A DNA stretch of 64,000 nt, taken from contig JAYKNF010000034.1 of NCBI GenBank assembly GCA_036172665.1, positions 62,001-126,000 on the forward strand, written 5' to 3'. Of this stretch, positions 1-12,313 are shown one piece after another (position 1 is the stretch's first letter; every line of letters begins with the position of its first letter). Position numbers and translations under genes: made by a program. The notes below the pieces were generated by a model. The model had not been told where the DNA came from and searched no databases. It saw nothing but the letters and a program-made list of their open reading frames with translations. The DNA is from Prosopocoilus inquinatus (taxonomy: Eukaryota; Arthropoda; Insecta; Coleoptera; Lucanidae).

Positions 1-1710
1 TCTAATCGATCCTTACTCATCTATCATGTTATTTGGCGTTTCGGTGGACTCCAGTAACTTTGATGTGAGATACGAAGTTCTCGGACGCAGCTGAAGCTAG
101 AAATAGTTTTAAACGAAACAACACGCATTAGCGTTGTTCCTGTGATGTATCTAATCGATCCTTACTTATCTATCATGTTATTTGACGTTTCGATGGACTC
201 CAGTAACTCTGATGTGAGATACAAAGTTCTCGGACGCAGCTGAAGCTGGAAATAGTTTTAAACGAAACAACACGCATTAGCGTTGTTGATGTGATGTATC
301 TAATCGATCCTTACTCATCTATCATGTTATTTGGCGTTTCGATGGACTCCAGTAACACTGATGTGAGATACGACGTTTTCGGACGCAGCAGAAGCTGGAA
401 ATAGTTTTAAACGAAACAACACTTATTAGCGTTGTTCCTGTGATGTATCTAATCGATCCCTACTCATCTATCATGTTATTTGGCGTTTCGATGGACTCCA
501 GTAACTTTGATGTGAGATACGAAGTTCTCGGACGCAGCTGAAGCTGGAAATAGTTTTAAACGAAACAACACGCATTAGCGTTGTTGATGTGATGTATCTA
601 ATCGATCCTTACTCATCTAACATGTTATTTGGCGTTTCGGTGGACTCCAGTAACTTTGATGTGAGATACGAAGTTCTCGGACGCAGCTGAAGCTAGAAAT
701 AGTTTTAAACGAAACAACACGCATTAGCGTTGTTCCTGTGATGTATCTAATCGATCCTTACTTATCTATCATGTTATTTGACGTTTCGATGGACTCCAGT
801 AACTCTGATGTGAGATACAAAGTTCTCGGACGCAGCTGAAGCTGGAAATAGTTTTAAACGAAACAACACGCATTAGCGTTGTTGATGTGATGTATCTAAT
901 CGATCCTTACTCATCTATCATGTTATTTGGCGTTTCGATGGACTCCAGTAACTTTGATGTGAGATACGATGTTCTCGGACGCAGCTGAAACTAGATATAG
1001 TTTTAAACGAAACAACACGCAATAGCGATGTTCCTGGGATGTATCTAATCGATCCTTACTCATCTATCATGTTATTTGGCGTTTCGATGGACTCCAGTAA
1101 CTTTGATGTGAGATACAAAGTTCTCGGACGCAGCTGAAGCTAGAAATAGTTTTAAACGAAACAACACGTATTAGCGTTGTTCCTGTGATGTATCTAATCG
1201 ATCCTTACTCATCTATCATGTTATTTGGCGTTTCGATGGACTCCAGTAACTTTGATGTGAGTTACGAAGTTCTCGGACGCAGCTGAAGCTAGAAATAGTT
1301 TTAAACGAAACAACACGCATTAGCGTTGTTCCTGTGATGTATCTAATCGATCCTTACTCATCTATCATGTTATTTTACGTTTGGATGGACTCCAGTAACT
1401 CTGATGTGAGATACAAAGTTTTTGGACGCAGCAGAAGCTGGAAATAGTTTTGAACGAAACAACACGTATTAGCGTTGTTCCTGTGATGTATCTAATCGAT
1501 CCTTACTTAGCTACTATGTTATTTGACGTTTCGATGGACTCCAGTATCTCTAATGTGAGATACGAAATTTTCGGACGCAGCAGCAGCTAGAAATAGTTTT
1601 AAACGAAACAACACGCATTAGCGTTGTTCCTGTGATGTATCTAATCGATCCTTACTCATCTATCATGTTATTTTACGTTTGGATGGACTCCAGTAACTCT
1701 GATGTGAGAT
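1..1710 (+). repeat. Left copy of the 4,912-bp-offset duplication (A-rich)
   Basis: Bases 1-1,710 align to 4,913-6,622 at a constant offset of 4,912 bp. That is 33 monomers minus a 5-bp deletion lying between the copies. Shared rare markers include GTTTCGGTGGACTCC, CAACACTTATTAGCG, AACTAGATATAG with CGCAATAGCGATG, and GTGAGTTACGAAG. A few single-base differences exist: for instance the left copy has CTAACATG near 619 and TCCTTACTC near 1,200, where the right copy reads CTATCATG and TCCCTACTC. The segment is mostly A monomers. The copies diverge where the right one gains an extra F-like monomer. Confidence 0.85.
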
Positions 1711-4700
1711 ACAAAGTTCTCGGACGCAGCAGAAGCTGGAAATAGTTTTGTACGAGACAACACGTATTAGCGTTGTTCCTGTGATGTATCTAAACGATCC
1801 TTAATTATCTAACATGTTATTTGACGTTTGGATGGACTCCAGTAAGTCTGATGTGAGATACAAAGTTTTTGGACGCAGCAGGAGCTGGAAATAGTTTTAA
1901 ACGAAACAACACATATTAGCGTTGTTCCTGTGATGTATCTAATCGATCCTTACTCATCTATCATGTTATTTGACGTTTGGACGGACTCCAGTAACTCTGA
2001 TGTGAGAAACAAAGTTCTCGGACGCAGCAGAAGCTGGAAATAGTTTTGAACGAAACAACACGTATTAGCGTTGTTCCTGTGATGTATCTAATCGATCCTT
2101 ACTTATCTAACATGTTATTTGACGTTTGGATGGACTCCAGTAAGTCTGATGTGAGATACAAAGTTTTTGGACGCAGCAGGAGCTGGAAATAGTTTTAAAC
2201 GAAACAACACGTACTAGCGTTGTTCCTGTGCTGTATCTAAACGATCCTTACTTATCTATCATGTTATTTGACGTTTGGATGGACTCCAGTAACTCTGATG
2301 TGAGATACGAAGTTCTCGGACGCAGCAGAAGCTGGAAATAGTTTTAAACGAAACAACACGCATTAGCGTTGTTCCTGTGATGTATCTAATCGATCCCTAC
2401 TCATCTATCATGTTATTTGGCGTTTCGATGGACTCCAGTAACTTTTATGTGAGATACGAAGTTCTCGGACGCAGCTGAAGCTGGAAATAGTTTTAAACGA
2501 AACAACACGCATTAGCGTTGTTGATGTGATGTATCTAATCGATCCTTACTCATCTATCATGTTATTTGGCGTTTCGATGGACTCCAGTAACTCTGATGTG
2601 AGAAACAAAGTTCTCGGACGCAGCAGAAGCTGGAAATAGTTTTGAACGAAACAACACGTATTAGCGTTGTTCCTGTGATGTATCTAATCGATCCTTACTC
2701 ATCTATCATGTTATTTGACGTTTGGACGGACTCCAGTAACTCTGATGTGAGATACAAAGTTCTCGGACGCAGCAGAAGCTGGAAATAGTTTTGAACTACA
2801 GGTATTAGCGTTGTTCCTGTGCTGTATCTAATCGATCCTTACTTATCTATCATGTTATTTGACGTTTCGATGGACTCCAGTAACTCTGATGTGAGATACG
2901 ACGTTTTCGGACGCAGCAGAAGCTGGAAATAGTTTTAAACGAAGCAACACGTATTAGCGTTGTTCCTGTGATGTATCTAATTGATCCTTTCTCATCTATC
3001 ATGTTATTTGACGTTTGGATGGACTCCAGTAACTCTGATGTGAGATACGAAGTTCTCGGACGCAGCAGAAGCTGGAAATAGTTTTAAACGAAACAACACG
3101 CATTAGCGTTGTTCCTGTGATGTATCTAATCGATCCTTACTCATCTATCATGTTATTTGGCGTTTCGATGGACTCCAGTAACTTTGATGTGAGATACAAA
3201 GTTTTTGGACGCAGCAGAAGCTGGAAATAGTTTTGAACGAAACAACACGTATTAGCGTTGTTCCTGTGATGTATCTAATCGATCCTTACTCATCTATCAT
3301 GTTATTTGACGTTTGGACGGACTTCAGTAACTCTGATGTGAGATACAAAGTTCTCGGACGCAGCAGAACCTGGAAATAGTTTTGAACGAAACAACAGGTA
3401 TTAGCGTTGTTCCTGTGCTGTATCTAATCGATCCTTACTTATCTATCATGTTATTTGACGTTTCGATGGACTCCAGTAACTCTGATGTGAGATACGAAGT
3501 TTTCGGACGCAGCAGAAGCTGGAAATTGTTTTAAACGAAACAACACGTATTAGCGTTGTTCCTGTGAGGTATCTAATTGATCCTTTCTCATCTATCATGT
3601 TATTTGACGTTTGGATGGACTCCAGTAACTCTGATGTGAGATACGAAGTTCTCGGACGCAGCAGAAGCTGGAAATAGTTTTAAACGAAACAACACGCATT
3701 AGCGTTGTTCCTGTGATGTATCTAATCGATCCTTACTCATCTATCATGTTATTTGGCGTTTCGATGGACTCCAGTAACTCTGATGTGAGATACAAAGTTT
3801 TTGGACGCAGCAGAAGCTGGAAATAGTTTTAAACGAAACAACACGCATTAGCGTTGTTGATGTGATGTATCTAATCGATCCTTACTCATCTATCATGTTA
3901 TTTGGCGTTTCGATGGACTCCAGTAACTTTGATGTGAGATACGAAGTTCTCGGACGCAGCTGAAGGTAGTAATAGTTTTAAACGAAACAACACGCATTAG
4001 CGTTGTTCCTGTGATGTATCTAATCGATCCTTACTTATCTATTATGTTAGTTGACGTTTCGATGGACTCCAGTAACTCTGATGTGAGATACAAAGTTTTC
4101 GGACGCAGCAGAAGCTGGAAATAGTTTTAAACGAAGCAACACGCAATAGCGATGTTCCTGTGATGTATCTAATCGATCCTTACTCATCTATCATGTTATT
4201 TTACGTTTGGATGGACTCCAGTAACTCTGATGTGAGATACAAAGTTTTTGGACGCAGCAGCAGCTGGAAATAGTTTTAAACGAAACAACACATATTAGCG
4301 TTGTTCCTGTGATGTATCTAATCGATCCTTACTCATCTATCATGTTATTTGACGTTTGGACGGAATCCAGTAACTCTGATGTGAGATACAAAGTTCTCGG
4401 ACGCAGCAGAAGCTGGAAATACTTTTGTACGAGACAACACGTATTAGCGTTGTTCCTGTGATGTATCTAAACGATCCTTAATTATCTAACATGTTATTTG
4501 ACGTTTGGATGGACTCCAGTAAGTCTGATGTGAGATACAAAGTTTTTGGACGCAGCAGGAGCTGGAAATAGTTTTAAACGAAACAACACATATTAGCGTT
4601 GTTCCTGTGATGTATCTAATCGATCCTTACTCATCTATCATGTTATTTGACGTTTGGACGGACTCCAGTAACTCTGATGTGAGAAACAAAGTTCTCGGAC

Positions 4701-4912
4701 GCAGCAGAAGCTGGAAATAGTTTTGAACGAAACAACACGTATTAGCGTTGTTCCTGTGATGTATCTAATCCATCCTTACTTATCTAACATGTTATTTGGC
4801 GTTTCGATGGACTCCAGTAACTTTGATGTGAGATACGAAGTTCTCGGACGCAGCTGAAGCTGGAAATAGTTTTAAACGAAACAACACGCATTAGCGTTGT
4901 TGATGTGATGTA
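1711..4912 (+). repeat. Mixed satellite segment between the 4.9-kb duplicates
   Basis: This stretch has no gene. It holds C-, D- and E-like monomers (1.8-2.4 kb), then two similar runs near 2.3-3.0 and 3.0-3.7 kb that combine A-type monomers with GTTTGGACGG and TTGATCCTTTCTC monomers. It contains the only 5-bp deletion seen in the window, TTTTGAACTACAGG at 2,789-2,802 in place of the usual GAACGAAACAACAGG. Around 4,041 it carries CTATTATGTTAGTTGACG, shared with 11,807. Confidence 0.8.
3950..4760 (+). repeat. Copy of the ATTATGTTAG segment (partner at 11.7 kb)
   Basis: The rare word CTATTATGTTAGTTGACG, plus GAAGGTAG just upstream and TTTGGACGGAATCC downstream, is shared with about 11,716-12,680. 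The offset is 7,766 bp (52 monomers plus two 9-bp inserts). The order in the partner is F, B, C, D and a C-like monomer. Here one B monomer is missing, and F passes straight into a monomer starting CAGCAGCAGCTGG. This suggests that a one-monomer loss followed duplication. Confidence 0.75.
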
Positions 4913-6622
4913 TCTAATCGATCCTTACTCATCTATCATGTTATTTGGCGTTTCGGTGGACTCCAGTAACTTTGATGTGAGATACGAAGTTCTCGGACGC
5001 AGCTGAAGCTAGAAATAGTTTTAAACGAAACAACACGCATTAGCGTTGTTCCTGTGATGTATCTAATCGATCCTTACTTATCTATCATGTTATTTGACGT
5101 TTCGATGGACTCCAGTAACTCTGATGTGAGATACAAAGTTCTCGGACGCAGCTGAAGCTGGAAATAGTTTTAAACGAAACAACACGCATTAGCGTTGTTG
5201 ATGTGATGTATCTAATCGATCCTTACTCATCTATCATGTTATTTGGCGTTTCGATGGACTCCAGTAACACTGATGTGAGATACGACGTTTTCGGACGCAG
5301 CAGAAGCTGGAAATAGTTTTAAACGAAACAACACTTATTAGCGTTGTTCCTGTGATGTATCTAATCGATCCCTACTCATCTATCATGTTATTTGGCGTTT
5401 CGATGGACTCCAGTAACTTTGATGTGAGATACGAAGTTCTCGGACGCAGCTGAAGCTGGAAATAGTTTTAAACGAAACAACACGCATTAGCGTTGTTGAT
5501 GTGATGTATCTAATCGATCCTTACTCATCTATCATGTTATTTGGCGTTTCGGTGGACTCCAGTAACTTTGATGTGAGATACGAAGTTCTCGGACGCAGCT
5601 GAAGCTAGAAATAGTTTTAAACGAAACAACACGCATTAGCGTTGTTCCTGTGATGTATCTAATCGATCCTTACTTATCTATCATGTTATTTGACGTTTCG
5701 ATGGACTCCAGTAACTCTGATGTGAGATACAAAGTTCTCGGACGCAGCTGAAGCTGGAAATAGTTTTAAACGAAACAACACGCATTAGCGTTGTTGATGT
5801 GATGTATCTAATCGATCCTTACTCATCTATCATGTTATTTGGCGTTTCGATGGACTCCAGTAACTTTGATGTGAGATACGATGTTCTCGGACGCAGCTGA
5901 AACTAGATATAGTTTTAAACGAAACAACACGCAATAGCGATGTTCCTGGGATGTATCTAATCGATCCTTACTCATCTATCATGTTATTTGGCGTTTCGAT
6001 GGACTCCAGTAACTTTGATGTGAGATACAAAGTTCTCGGACGCAGCTGAAGCTAGAAATAGTTTTAAACGAAACAACACGTATTAGCGTTGTTCCTGTGA
6101 TGTATCTAATCGATCCCTACTCATCTATCATGTTATTTGGCGTTTCGATGGACTCCAGTAACTTTGATGTGAGTTACGAAGTTCTCGGACGCAGCTGAAG
6201 CTAGAAATAGTTTTAAACGAAACAACACGCATTAGCGTTGTTCCTGTGATGTATCTAATCGATCCTTACTCATCTATCATGTTATTTTACGTTTGGATGG
6301 ACTCCAGTAACTCTGATGTGAGATACAAAGTTTTTGGACGCAGCAGAAGCTGGAAATAGTTTTGAACGAAACAACACGTATTAGCGTTGTTCCTGTGATG
6401 TATCTAATCGATCCTTACTTAGCTACTATGTTATTTGACGTTTCGATGGACTCCAGTATCTCTAATGTGAGATACGAAATTTTCGGACGCAGCAGCAGCT
6501 AGAAATAGTTTTAAACGAAACAACACGCATTAGCGTTGTTCCTGTGATGTATCTAATCGATCCTTACTCATCTATCATGTTATTTTACGTTTGGATGGAC
6601 TCCAGTAACTCTGATGTGAGAT
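4913..6622 (+). repeat. Right copy of the 4,912-bp-offset duplication
   Basis: This is the partner of 1-1,710, carrying the same ordered series of A-type variants and rare substitutions. It ends where CGACGTTTTCGG replaces the AAAGTTCTCGG of the left copy. Near-identity over more than 11 monomers, against much larger differences between neighbouring monomers, shows that the block was duplicated as a unit. Confidence 0.85.
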
Positions 6623-7859
6623 ACGACGTTTTCGGACGCAGCAGAAGCTGGAAATAGTTTTAAACGAAACAACACGCAATAGCGATGTTCCTGTGATGTA
6701 TCTAATCGATCCTTACTCATCTATCATGTTATTTTACGTTTGGATGGACTCCAGTAACTCTGATGTGAGATACAAAGTTCTCGGGCGCAGCAGAAGCTGG
6801 AAATAGTTTTGAACGAGACAACACGTATTAGCGTTGTTCCTGTGATGTATCTAAACGATCCTTAATTATCTAACATGTTATTTGACGTTTGGATGGACTC
6901 CAGTAAGTCTGATGTGAGATACAAAGTTTTTGGACGCAGCAGGAGCTGGAAATAGTTTTAAACGAAACAACACGTATTAGCGTTGTTCCTGTGCTGTATC
7001 TAATCGATCCTTACTTATCTATCATGTTATTTGGCGTTTCGATGGACTCCAGTAACTCTGATGTGAGATACGACGTTTTCGGACGCAGCAGAAGCTGGAA
7101 ATAGTTTTAAACGAAACAACACGCATTAGCGATGTTCCTCTGATGTATCTAATCGATCCTTACTCATCTATCATGTTATTTTACGTTCGGATGGACTCCA
7201 GTAACTCTGATGTGAGATACAAAGTTTTTGGACGCAGCAGAAGCTGGAAATAGTTTTGAACGAAACAACACGTATTAGCGTTGTTCCTGTGATGTATCTA
7301 ATCGATCCTTACTCATCTATCATGTTATTTGACGTTTGGATGGACTCCAGTAAGTCTGATGTGAGATACAAAGTTTTTGGACGCAGCAGGAGCTGGAAAT
7401 AGTTTTAAACGAAACAACACGTATTAGCGTTGTTCCTGTGCTGTATCTAATCGATCCTTACTTATCTATCATGTTATTTGACGTTTCTATGGACTCCATT
7501 AACTCTGATGTGAGATACGACGTTTTCGGACGCAGCAGAAGCTGGAAATAGTTTTGAACGAAACAACACGTATTAGCGTTGTTCCTGTGATGTATCTAAT
7601 CGATCCTTACTCATCTATCATGTTATTTGACGTTTGGACGGACTCCAGTAACTCTGATGTGAGATACAAAGTTCTCGGACGCAGCAGAAGCTGGAAATAG
7701 TTTTGAACGAAACAACAGGTATTAGCGTTGTTCCTGTGATGTATCTAAACGATCCTTACTTATCTAACATGTTATTTGACGTTTGGATGGACTCCAGTAA
7801 GTCTGATGTGAGATAAAAAGTTTTTGGACGCAGCAGGAGCTGGAAATAGTTTTAAACGA

Positions 7860-8909
7860 AACAACACGCATTAGCGTTGTTCCTGTGATGTATCTAATCG
7901 ATCCTTACTCATCTATCATGTTATTTGACGTTTCGATGGACTCCAGTAACTCTGATGTGAGATACGACATTTTCGGACGCAGCAGAAGCTGGAAATAGTT
8001 TTAAACGAAACAACACGCATTAGCGATGTTCCTGTGATGTATCTAATCGATCCTTACTCATCTATCATGTTATTTTACGTTTGGATGGACTCCAGTAACT
8101 CTGATGTGAGATACAAAGTTTTTGGACGCAGCAGAAGCTGGAAATAGTTTTGAGCGAAACAACACGTATTAGCGTTGTTCCTGTGATGTATCTAATCGAT
8201 CCTTACTTAGCTACTATGTTATTTGACGTTTCGATGGACTCCAGTAACTCTAATGTGAGATACGAAATTTTCGGACGCAGCAGCAGCTGGAAATAGTTTT
8301 AAAAGAAACAACACATATTAGCGTTGTTCCTGTGATGTATCTAATCGATCCTTACTCATCTATCATGTTATTTGACGTTTGGACGGACTCCAGTAACTCT
8401 GATGTGAGAAACAAAGTTCTCGGACGCAGCAGAATCTGGAAATAGTTTTGAACGAAACAACACGTATTAGCGTTGTTCCTGTGATGTATCTAATCGATCC
8501 TTACTCATCTATCATAGCTACTATGTTATTTGACGTTTCGATGGACTCCAGTAACTCTAATGTGAGATACGAAATTTTCGGACGCAGCAGCAGCTGGAAA
8601 TAGTTTTAAACGAAACAACACATATTAGCGTTGTTCCTGTGATGTATCTAATCGATCCTTTCTCATCTATCATGTTACTTGACGTTTGGACGGACTCAAG
8701 TAACTCTGATGTGAGAAACAAAGTTCTCGGACGCAGCAGAAGCTGGAAATAGTTTTGAACGAAACAACACGTATTAGCGTTGTTCCTGTGATGTATCTAA
8801 TCGATCCTTACTCATCTATCATGTTATTTGACGTTTGGACGGACTCCAGTAACTCTGATGTGAGATACAAAGTTCTCGGACGCAGCAGAAGCTGGAAATA
8901 GTTTTGAAC
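7860..8909 (+). repeat. Left copy of the 2,542-bp-offset duplication
   Basis: About 7,860-8,909 aligns with 10,402-11,451 at offset 2,542 bp (17 monomers plus one 9-bp insert). The order is a CGACATTTTCGG monomer, F, B, an AAAAGAAACAAC C-like monomer, the 158-bp hybrid, then C and related monomers. Shared unusual bases are TTTTAAAAGAAAC and CAGCAGAATCT. The left copy has GTTACTTGACG near 8,673, where the right copy keeps GTTATTTGACG. Confidence 0.8.
8422..8579 (+). repeat. 158-bp hybrid monomer (type example of 13)
   Basis: The unit is 149 bp plus 9 bp. The left half reads CTCATCTATCAT as in types A, C and F, and continues straight into AGCTACTATG of type B, so the CTATCATG/CTACTATG block is present twice. 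Hybrid junctions lie at 8,511, 11,053, 15,084, 18,966, 21,359, 23,454, 23,761, 24,658, 32,111, 37,483, 40,174, 48,670 and 53,596. All continue into the B-type tail TCTAATGTGAGATAC and a C-type neighbour. The common breakpoint implies one out-of-register exchange, later copied with larger blocks. Confidence 0.9.
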
Positions 8910-9324
8910 GAAACAACAGGTATTAGCGTTGTTCCTGTGCTGTATCTAATCGATCCTTACTTATCTATCATGTTATTTGACGTTTCGATGGACTCCAGTA
9001 ACTCTGATGTGAGATACGACGTTTTCGGACGCAGCAGAAGCTGGAAATAGTTTTAAACGAAACAACACGTATTAGCGTTGTTCCTGGGATGTATCTAATT
9101 GATCCTTTCTCATCTATCATGTTATTTGACGTTTGGATGGACTCCAGTAACTCTGATGTGAGATACGAAGTTCTCGGACGCAGCAGAAGCTGGAAATAGT
9201 TTTAAACGAAACAACACGCATTAGCGTTGTTCCTGTGATGTATCTAATCGATCCTTACTCATCTATCATGTTATTTGGCGTTTCGATGGACTCCAGTAAC
9301 TTTGATGTGAGATACGAAGTTCTC

Positions 9325-9473
9325 GGACGCAGCTGAAGCTGGAAATAGTTTTAAACGAAACAACACGCATTAGCGTTGTTGATGTGATGTATCTAATCGA
9401 TCCTTACTCATCTATCATGTTATTTGGCGTTTCGATGGACTCCAGTAACTTTGATGTGAGATACGAAGTTCTC
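9325..9473 (+). repeat. Representative type A monomer
   Basis: Type A is marked by CAGCTGAAGCT at the start (T at position 10), CGCATTAGCG in the dyad, TTATTTGGCGTTTCGATGG in the middle, AACTTTGATG near the 3' end, and CGAAGTTCTC at the end. This copy also carries TTGATGTGATG in place of the usual TTCCTGTGATG. That substitution is confined to A-type neighbours in the left part of the window (for example 282, 581, 873). A monomers occur in runs of two to six, densest at 1-1,350 and 4,800-6,250. Shorter clusters lie near 9.3, 11.5, 13.2, 16.0, 16.8, 22.0, 54.5, 57.7 and 61.1 kb. The CAGCTG hexamer and the GGCG variant make A the easiest subtype to tell from the others. Confidence 0.9.
9359..9380. 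other. Imperfect dyad present in every monomer (example)
   Basis: Within each monomer (positions 35-56) AACAAC and GTTGTT form a 6-bp inverted pair. An alternative pairing puts ACGC with GCGT around an ATTA loop, with AACA/TGTT outside it. In type A the inner arms pair fully. ACGTATT types (B, D, E, X, Y) leave a G-T wobble, ACATATT (type C) breaks the inner arm, and type F (GATGTT) breaks the outer arm. A protein-binding or cruciform role is inference. The dyad and its subtype-dependent integrity are directly visible. Confidence 0.6.
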
Positions 9474-10401
9474 GGACGCAGCTGAAGCTAGAAATAGTTT
9501 TAAACGAAACAACACGTATTAGCGTTGTTCCTGTGATGTATCTAATCGATCCTTACTCATCTATCATGTTATTTGACGTTTGGATGGACTCCAGTAACTC
9601 TGATGTGAGATACAAAGTTTTCGGACGCAGCAGAAGCTGGAAATAGTTTTGAACGAAACAACACGTATTAGCGTTGTTCCTGTGCTGTATCTAATCGATC
9701 CTTACTTATCTATCATGTTATTTGACGTTTCGATGGACTCCAGTAACTCTGATGTGAGATACGACATTTTCGGACGCAGCAGAAGCTGGAAATAGTTTTA
9801 AACAAAACAACACGCATTAGCGATGTTCCTGTGATGTATCTAATCGATCCTTACTCATCTATCATGTTATTTGACATTTGGAAGGACTGAAGCAACCCTG
9901 ATGTGAGATACGAAGTTCTCGGACGCAGCAGAAGCTGGAAATAGTTTTAAACGAAACAACACGCATTAGCGTTGTTCCTGTGATGTATCTAATCGATCCT
10001 TACTCATCTATCATGTTATTTGGGGTTTCGATGGACTCCAGTAACTCTGATGTGAGATACAAAGTTTTCGGACGCAGCGAAAGCTGGAAATAGTTTTGAA
10101 CGAAACAACACGCCTTAGCGTTGTTCCTGTGATGTATCTAATCGATCCTTACTTATATATCATGTTATTTGACGTTTGGATGGACTCCAGTAACCCTGAT
10201 GTGAGATACGAAGTTCTCGGACGCAGCAGAAGCTGGAAATAGTTTTAAAGGAAACAACACGCATTAGCGTTGTTCCTGTGATGTATCTAATCGATCCTTA
10301 CTTATCTTTCATGTTATTTGACGTTTCGATGGACTCCAGTAACTCTGATGTGAGATACAAAGTTCTCGGACGCAGCAGAAGCTGGAAATAGTTTTAAACG
10401 A

Positions 10402-11451
10402 AACAACACGCATTAGCGTTGTTCCTGTGATGTATCTAATCGATCCTTACTCATCTATCATGTTATTTGACGTTTCGATGGACTCCAGTAACTCTGATGT
10501 GAGATACGACATTTTCGGACGCAGCAGAAGCTGGAAATAGTTTTAAACGAAACAACACGCATTAGCGATGTTCCTGTGATGTATCTAATCGATCCTTACT
10601 CATCTATCATGTTATTTTACGTTTGGATGGACTCCAGTAACTCTGATGTGAGATACAAAGTTTTTGGACGCAGCAGAAGCTGGAAATAGTTTTGAACGAA
10701 ACAACACGTATTAGCGTTGTTCCTGTGATGTATCTAATCGATCCTTACTTAGCTACTATGTTATTTGACGTTTCGATGGACTCCAGTAACTCTAATGTGA
10801 GATACGAAATTTTCGGACGCAGCAGCAGCTGGAAATAGTTTTAAAAGAAACAACACATATTAGCGTTGTTCCTGTGATGTATCTAATCGATCCTTACTCA
10901 TCTATCATGTTATTTGACGTTTGGACGGACTTCAGTAACTCTGATGTGAGAAACAATGTTCTCGGACGCAGCAGAATCTCGAAATAGTTTTGAACGAAAC
11001 AACACGTATTAGCGTTGTTCCTGTGATGTATCTAATCGATCCTTACTCATCTATCATAGCTACTATGTTATTTGACGTTTCGATGGACTCCAGTAACTCT
11101 AATGTGAGATACGAAATTTTCGGACGCAGCAGCAGCTGGAAATAGTTTTAAACGAAACAACACATATTAGCGTTGTTCCTGTGATGTATCTAATCGATCC
11201 TTTCTCATCTATCATGTTATTTGACGTTTGGACGGACTCAAGTAACTCTGATGTGAGAAACAAAGTTCTCGGACGCAGCAGAAGCTGGAAATAGTTTTGA
11301 ACGAAACAACACGTATTAGCGTTGTTCCTGTGATGTATCTAATCGATCCTTACTCATCTATCATGTTATTTGACGTTTGGACGGACTCCAGTAACTCTGA
11401 TGTGAGATACAAAGTTCTCGGACGCAGCAGAAGCTGGAAATAGTTTTAAAC
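10402..11451 (+). repeat. Right copy of the 2,542-bp-offset duplication
   Basis: This is the partner of 7,860-8,909, including a 158-bp hybrid monomer at 11,053 matching the one at 8,511. It differs by a few substitutions, such as GACTTCAG and AACAATGTTCTC near 10,930-10,962. It then passes into an A cluster at about 11,440. Confidence 0.8.
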
Positions 11452-12015
11452 GAAACAACACGCATTAGCGTTGTTCCTGTGATGTATCTAATCGATCCTT
11501 ACTCATCTATCATGTTATTTGGCGTTTCGATGGACTCCAGTAACTTTGATGTGAGATACGAAGTTCTCGGACGCAGCTGAAGCTGGAAATAGTTTTAAAC
11601 GAAACAACACGCATTAGCGTTGTTGATGTGATGTATCTAATCGATCCTTACTCATCTATCATGTTATTTGGCGTTTCGATGGACTCCAGTAACTTTGATG
11701 TGAGATACGAAGTTCTCGGACGCAGCTGAAGGTAGAAATAGTTTTAAACGAAACAACACGCATTAGCGTTGTTCCTGTGATGTATCTAATCGATCCTTAC
11801 TTATCTATTATGTTAGTTGACGTTTCGATGGACTCCAGTAACTCTGATGTGAGATACAAAGTTTTCGGACGCAGCAGAAGCTGGAAATAGTTTTAAACGA
11901 AACAACACGCAATAGCGATGTTCCTGTGATGTATCTAATCGATCCTTACTCATCTATCATGTTATTTTACGTTTGGATGGACTCCAGTAACTCTGATGTG
12001 AGATACAAAGTTTTT

Positions 12016-12164
12016 GGACGCAGCAGAAGCTGGAAATAGTTTTGAACGAAACAACACGTATTAGCGTTGTTCCTGTGATGTATCTAATCGATCCTTACTT
12101 AGCTACTATGTTATTTGACGTTTCGATGGACTCCAGTATCTCTAATGTGAGATACGAAATTTTT
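12016..12164 (+). repeat. Representative type B monomer
   Basis: Type B has TTTTGAACG instead of TTTTAAACG, CGTATTAGCG, CTTAGCTACTATG in place of CTCATCTATCATG, TCTAATG in place of TCTGATG, and CGAAATTTT at the end. It occurs in two forms: GTATCTCTAATG, as here, and GTAACTCTAATG. It is almost always followed by a monomer beginning CAGCAGCAGCTGG (type C, or F in the 6-mer HOR). That fixed junction is a strong sign of higher-order organisation. The CTTAGCTACTATG block is also the right-hand donor of the 158-bp hybrid monomers. Confidence 0.9.
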
Positions 12165-12313
12165 GGACGCAGCAGCAGCTGGAAATAGTTTTAAACGAAA
12201 CAACACATATTAGCGTTGTTCCTGTGATGTATCTAATCGATCCTTACTCATCTATCATGTTATTTGACGTTTGGACGGAATCCAGTAACTCTGATGTGAG
12301 ATACAAAGTTCTC
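12165..12313 (+). repeat. Representative type C monomer
   Basis: Type C begins CAGCAGCAGCTGG and has TTTTAAACG, ACATATTAGCG and CTCATCTATCATG. It then has either GACGTTTGGACGG (as here) or TTTTACGTTTGGATGG. The ACATATT form removes the CpG found in the ACGCATT or ACGTATT of other subtypes and disrupts the inner arm of the monomer dyad. It follows B throughout the window, for example at 27,856 and 29,048. Confidence 0.88.

Noticed and set aside
95..108. AGCTAGAAATAG, identical to part of the common engineered Cas9 guide scaffold
   Set aside because: The 12-base match recurs in many monomers by chance. The surrounding sequence does not match the scaffold and there is no vector context.
25..120. 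CENP-B box
   Set aside because: On the reverse strand TTTCGTTTAAAACTATT matches only 6 of the 9 essential CENP-B-box bases (the GGG is absent). Not a credible box without binding data.
10150..10165. TATATATC as a TATA-box promoter
   Set aside because: It is a common monomer variant (CTTATATATCATG) also present at 30-31, 37, 40, 46-47 and 60 kb, with no associated transcription unit.
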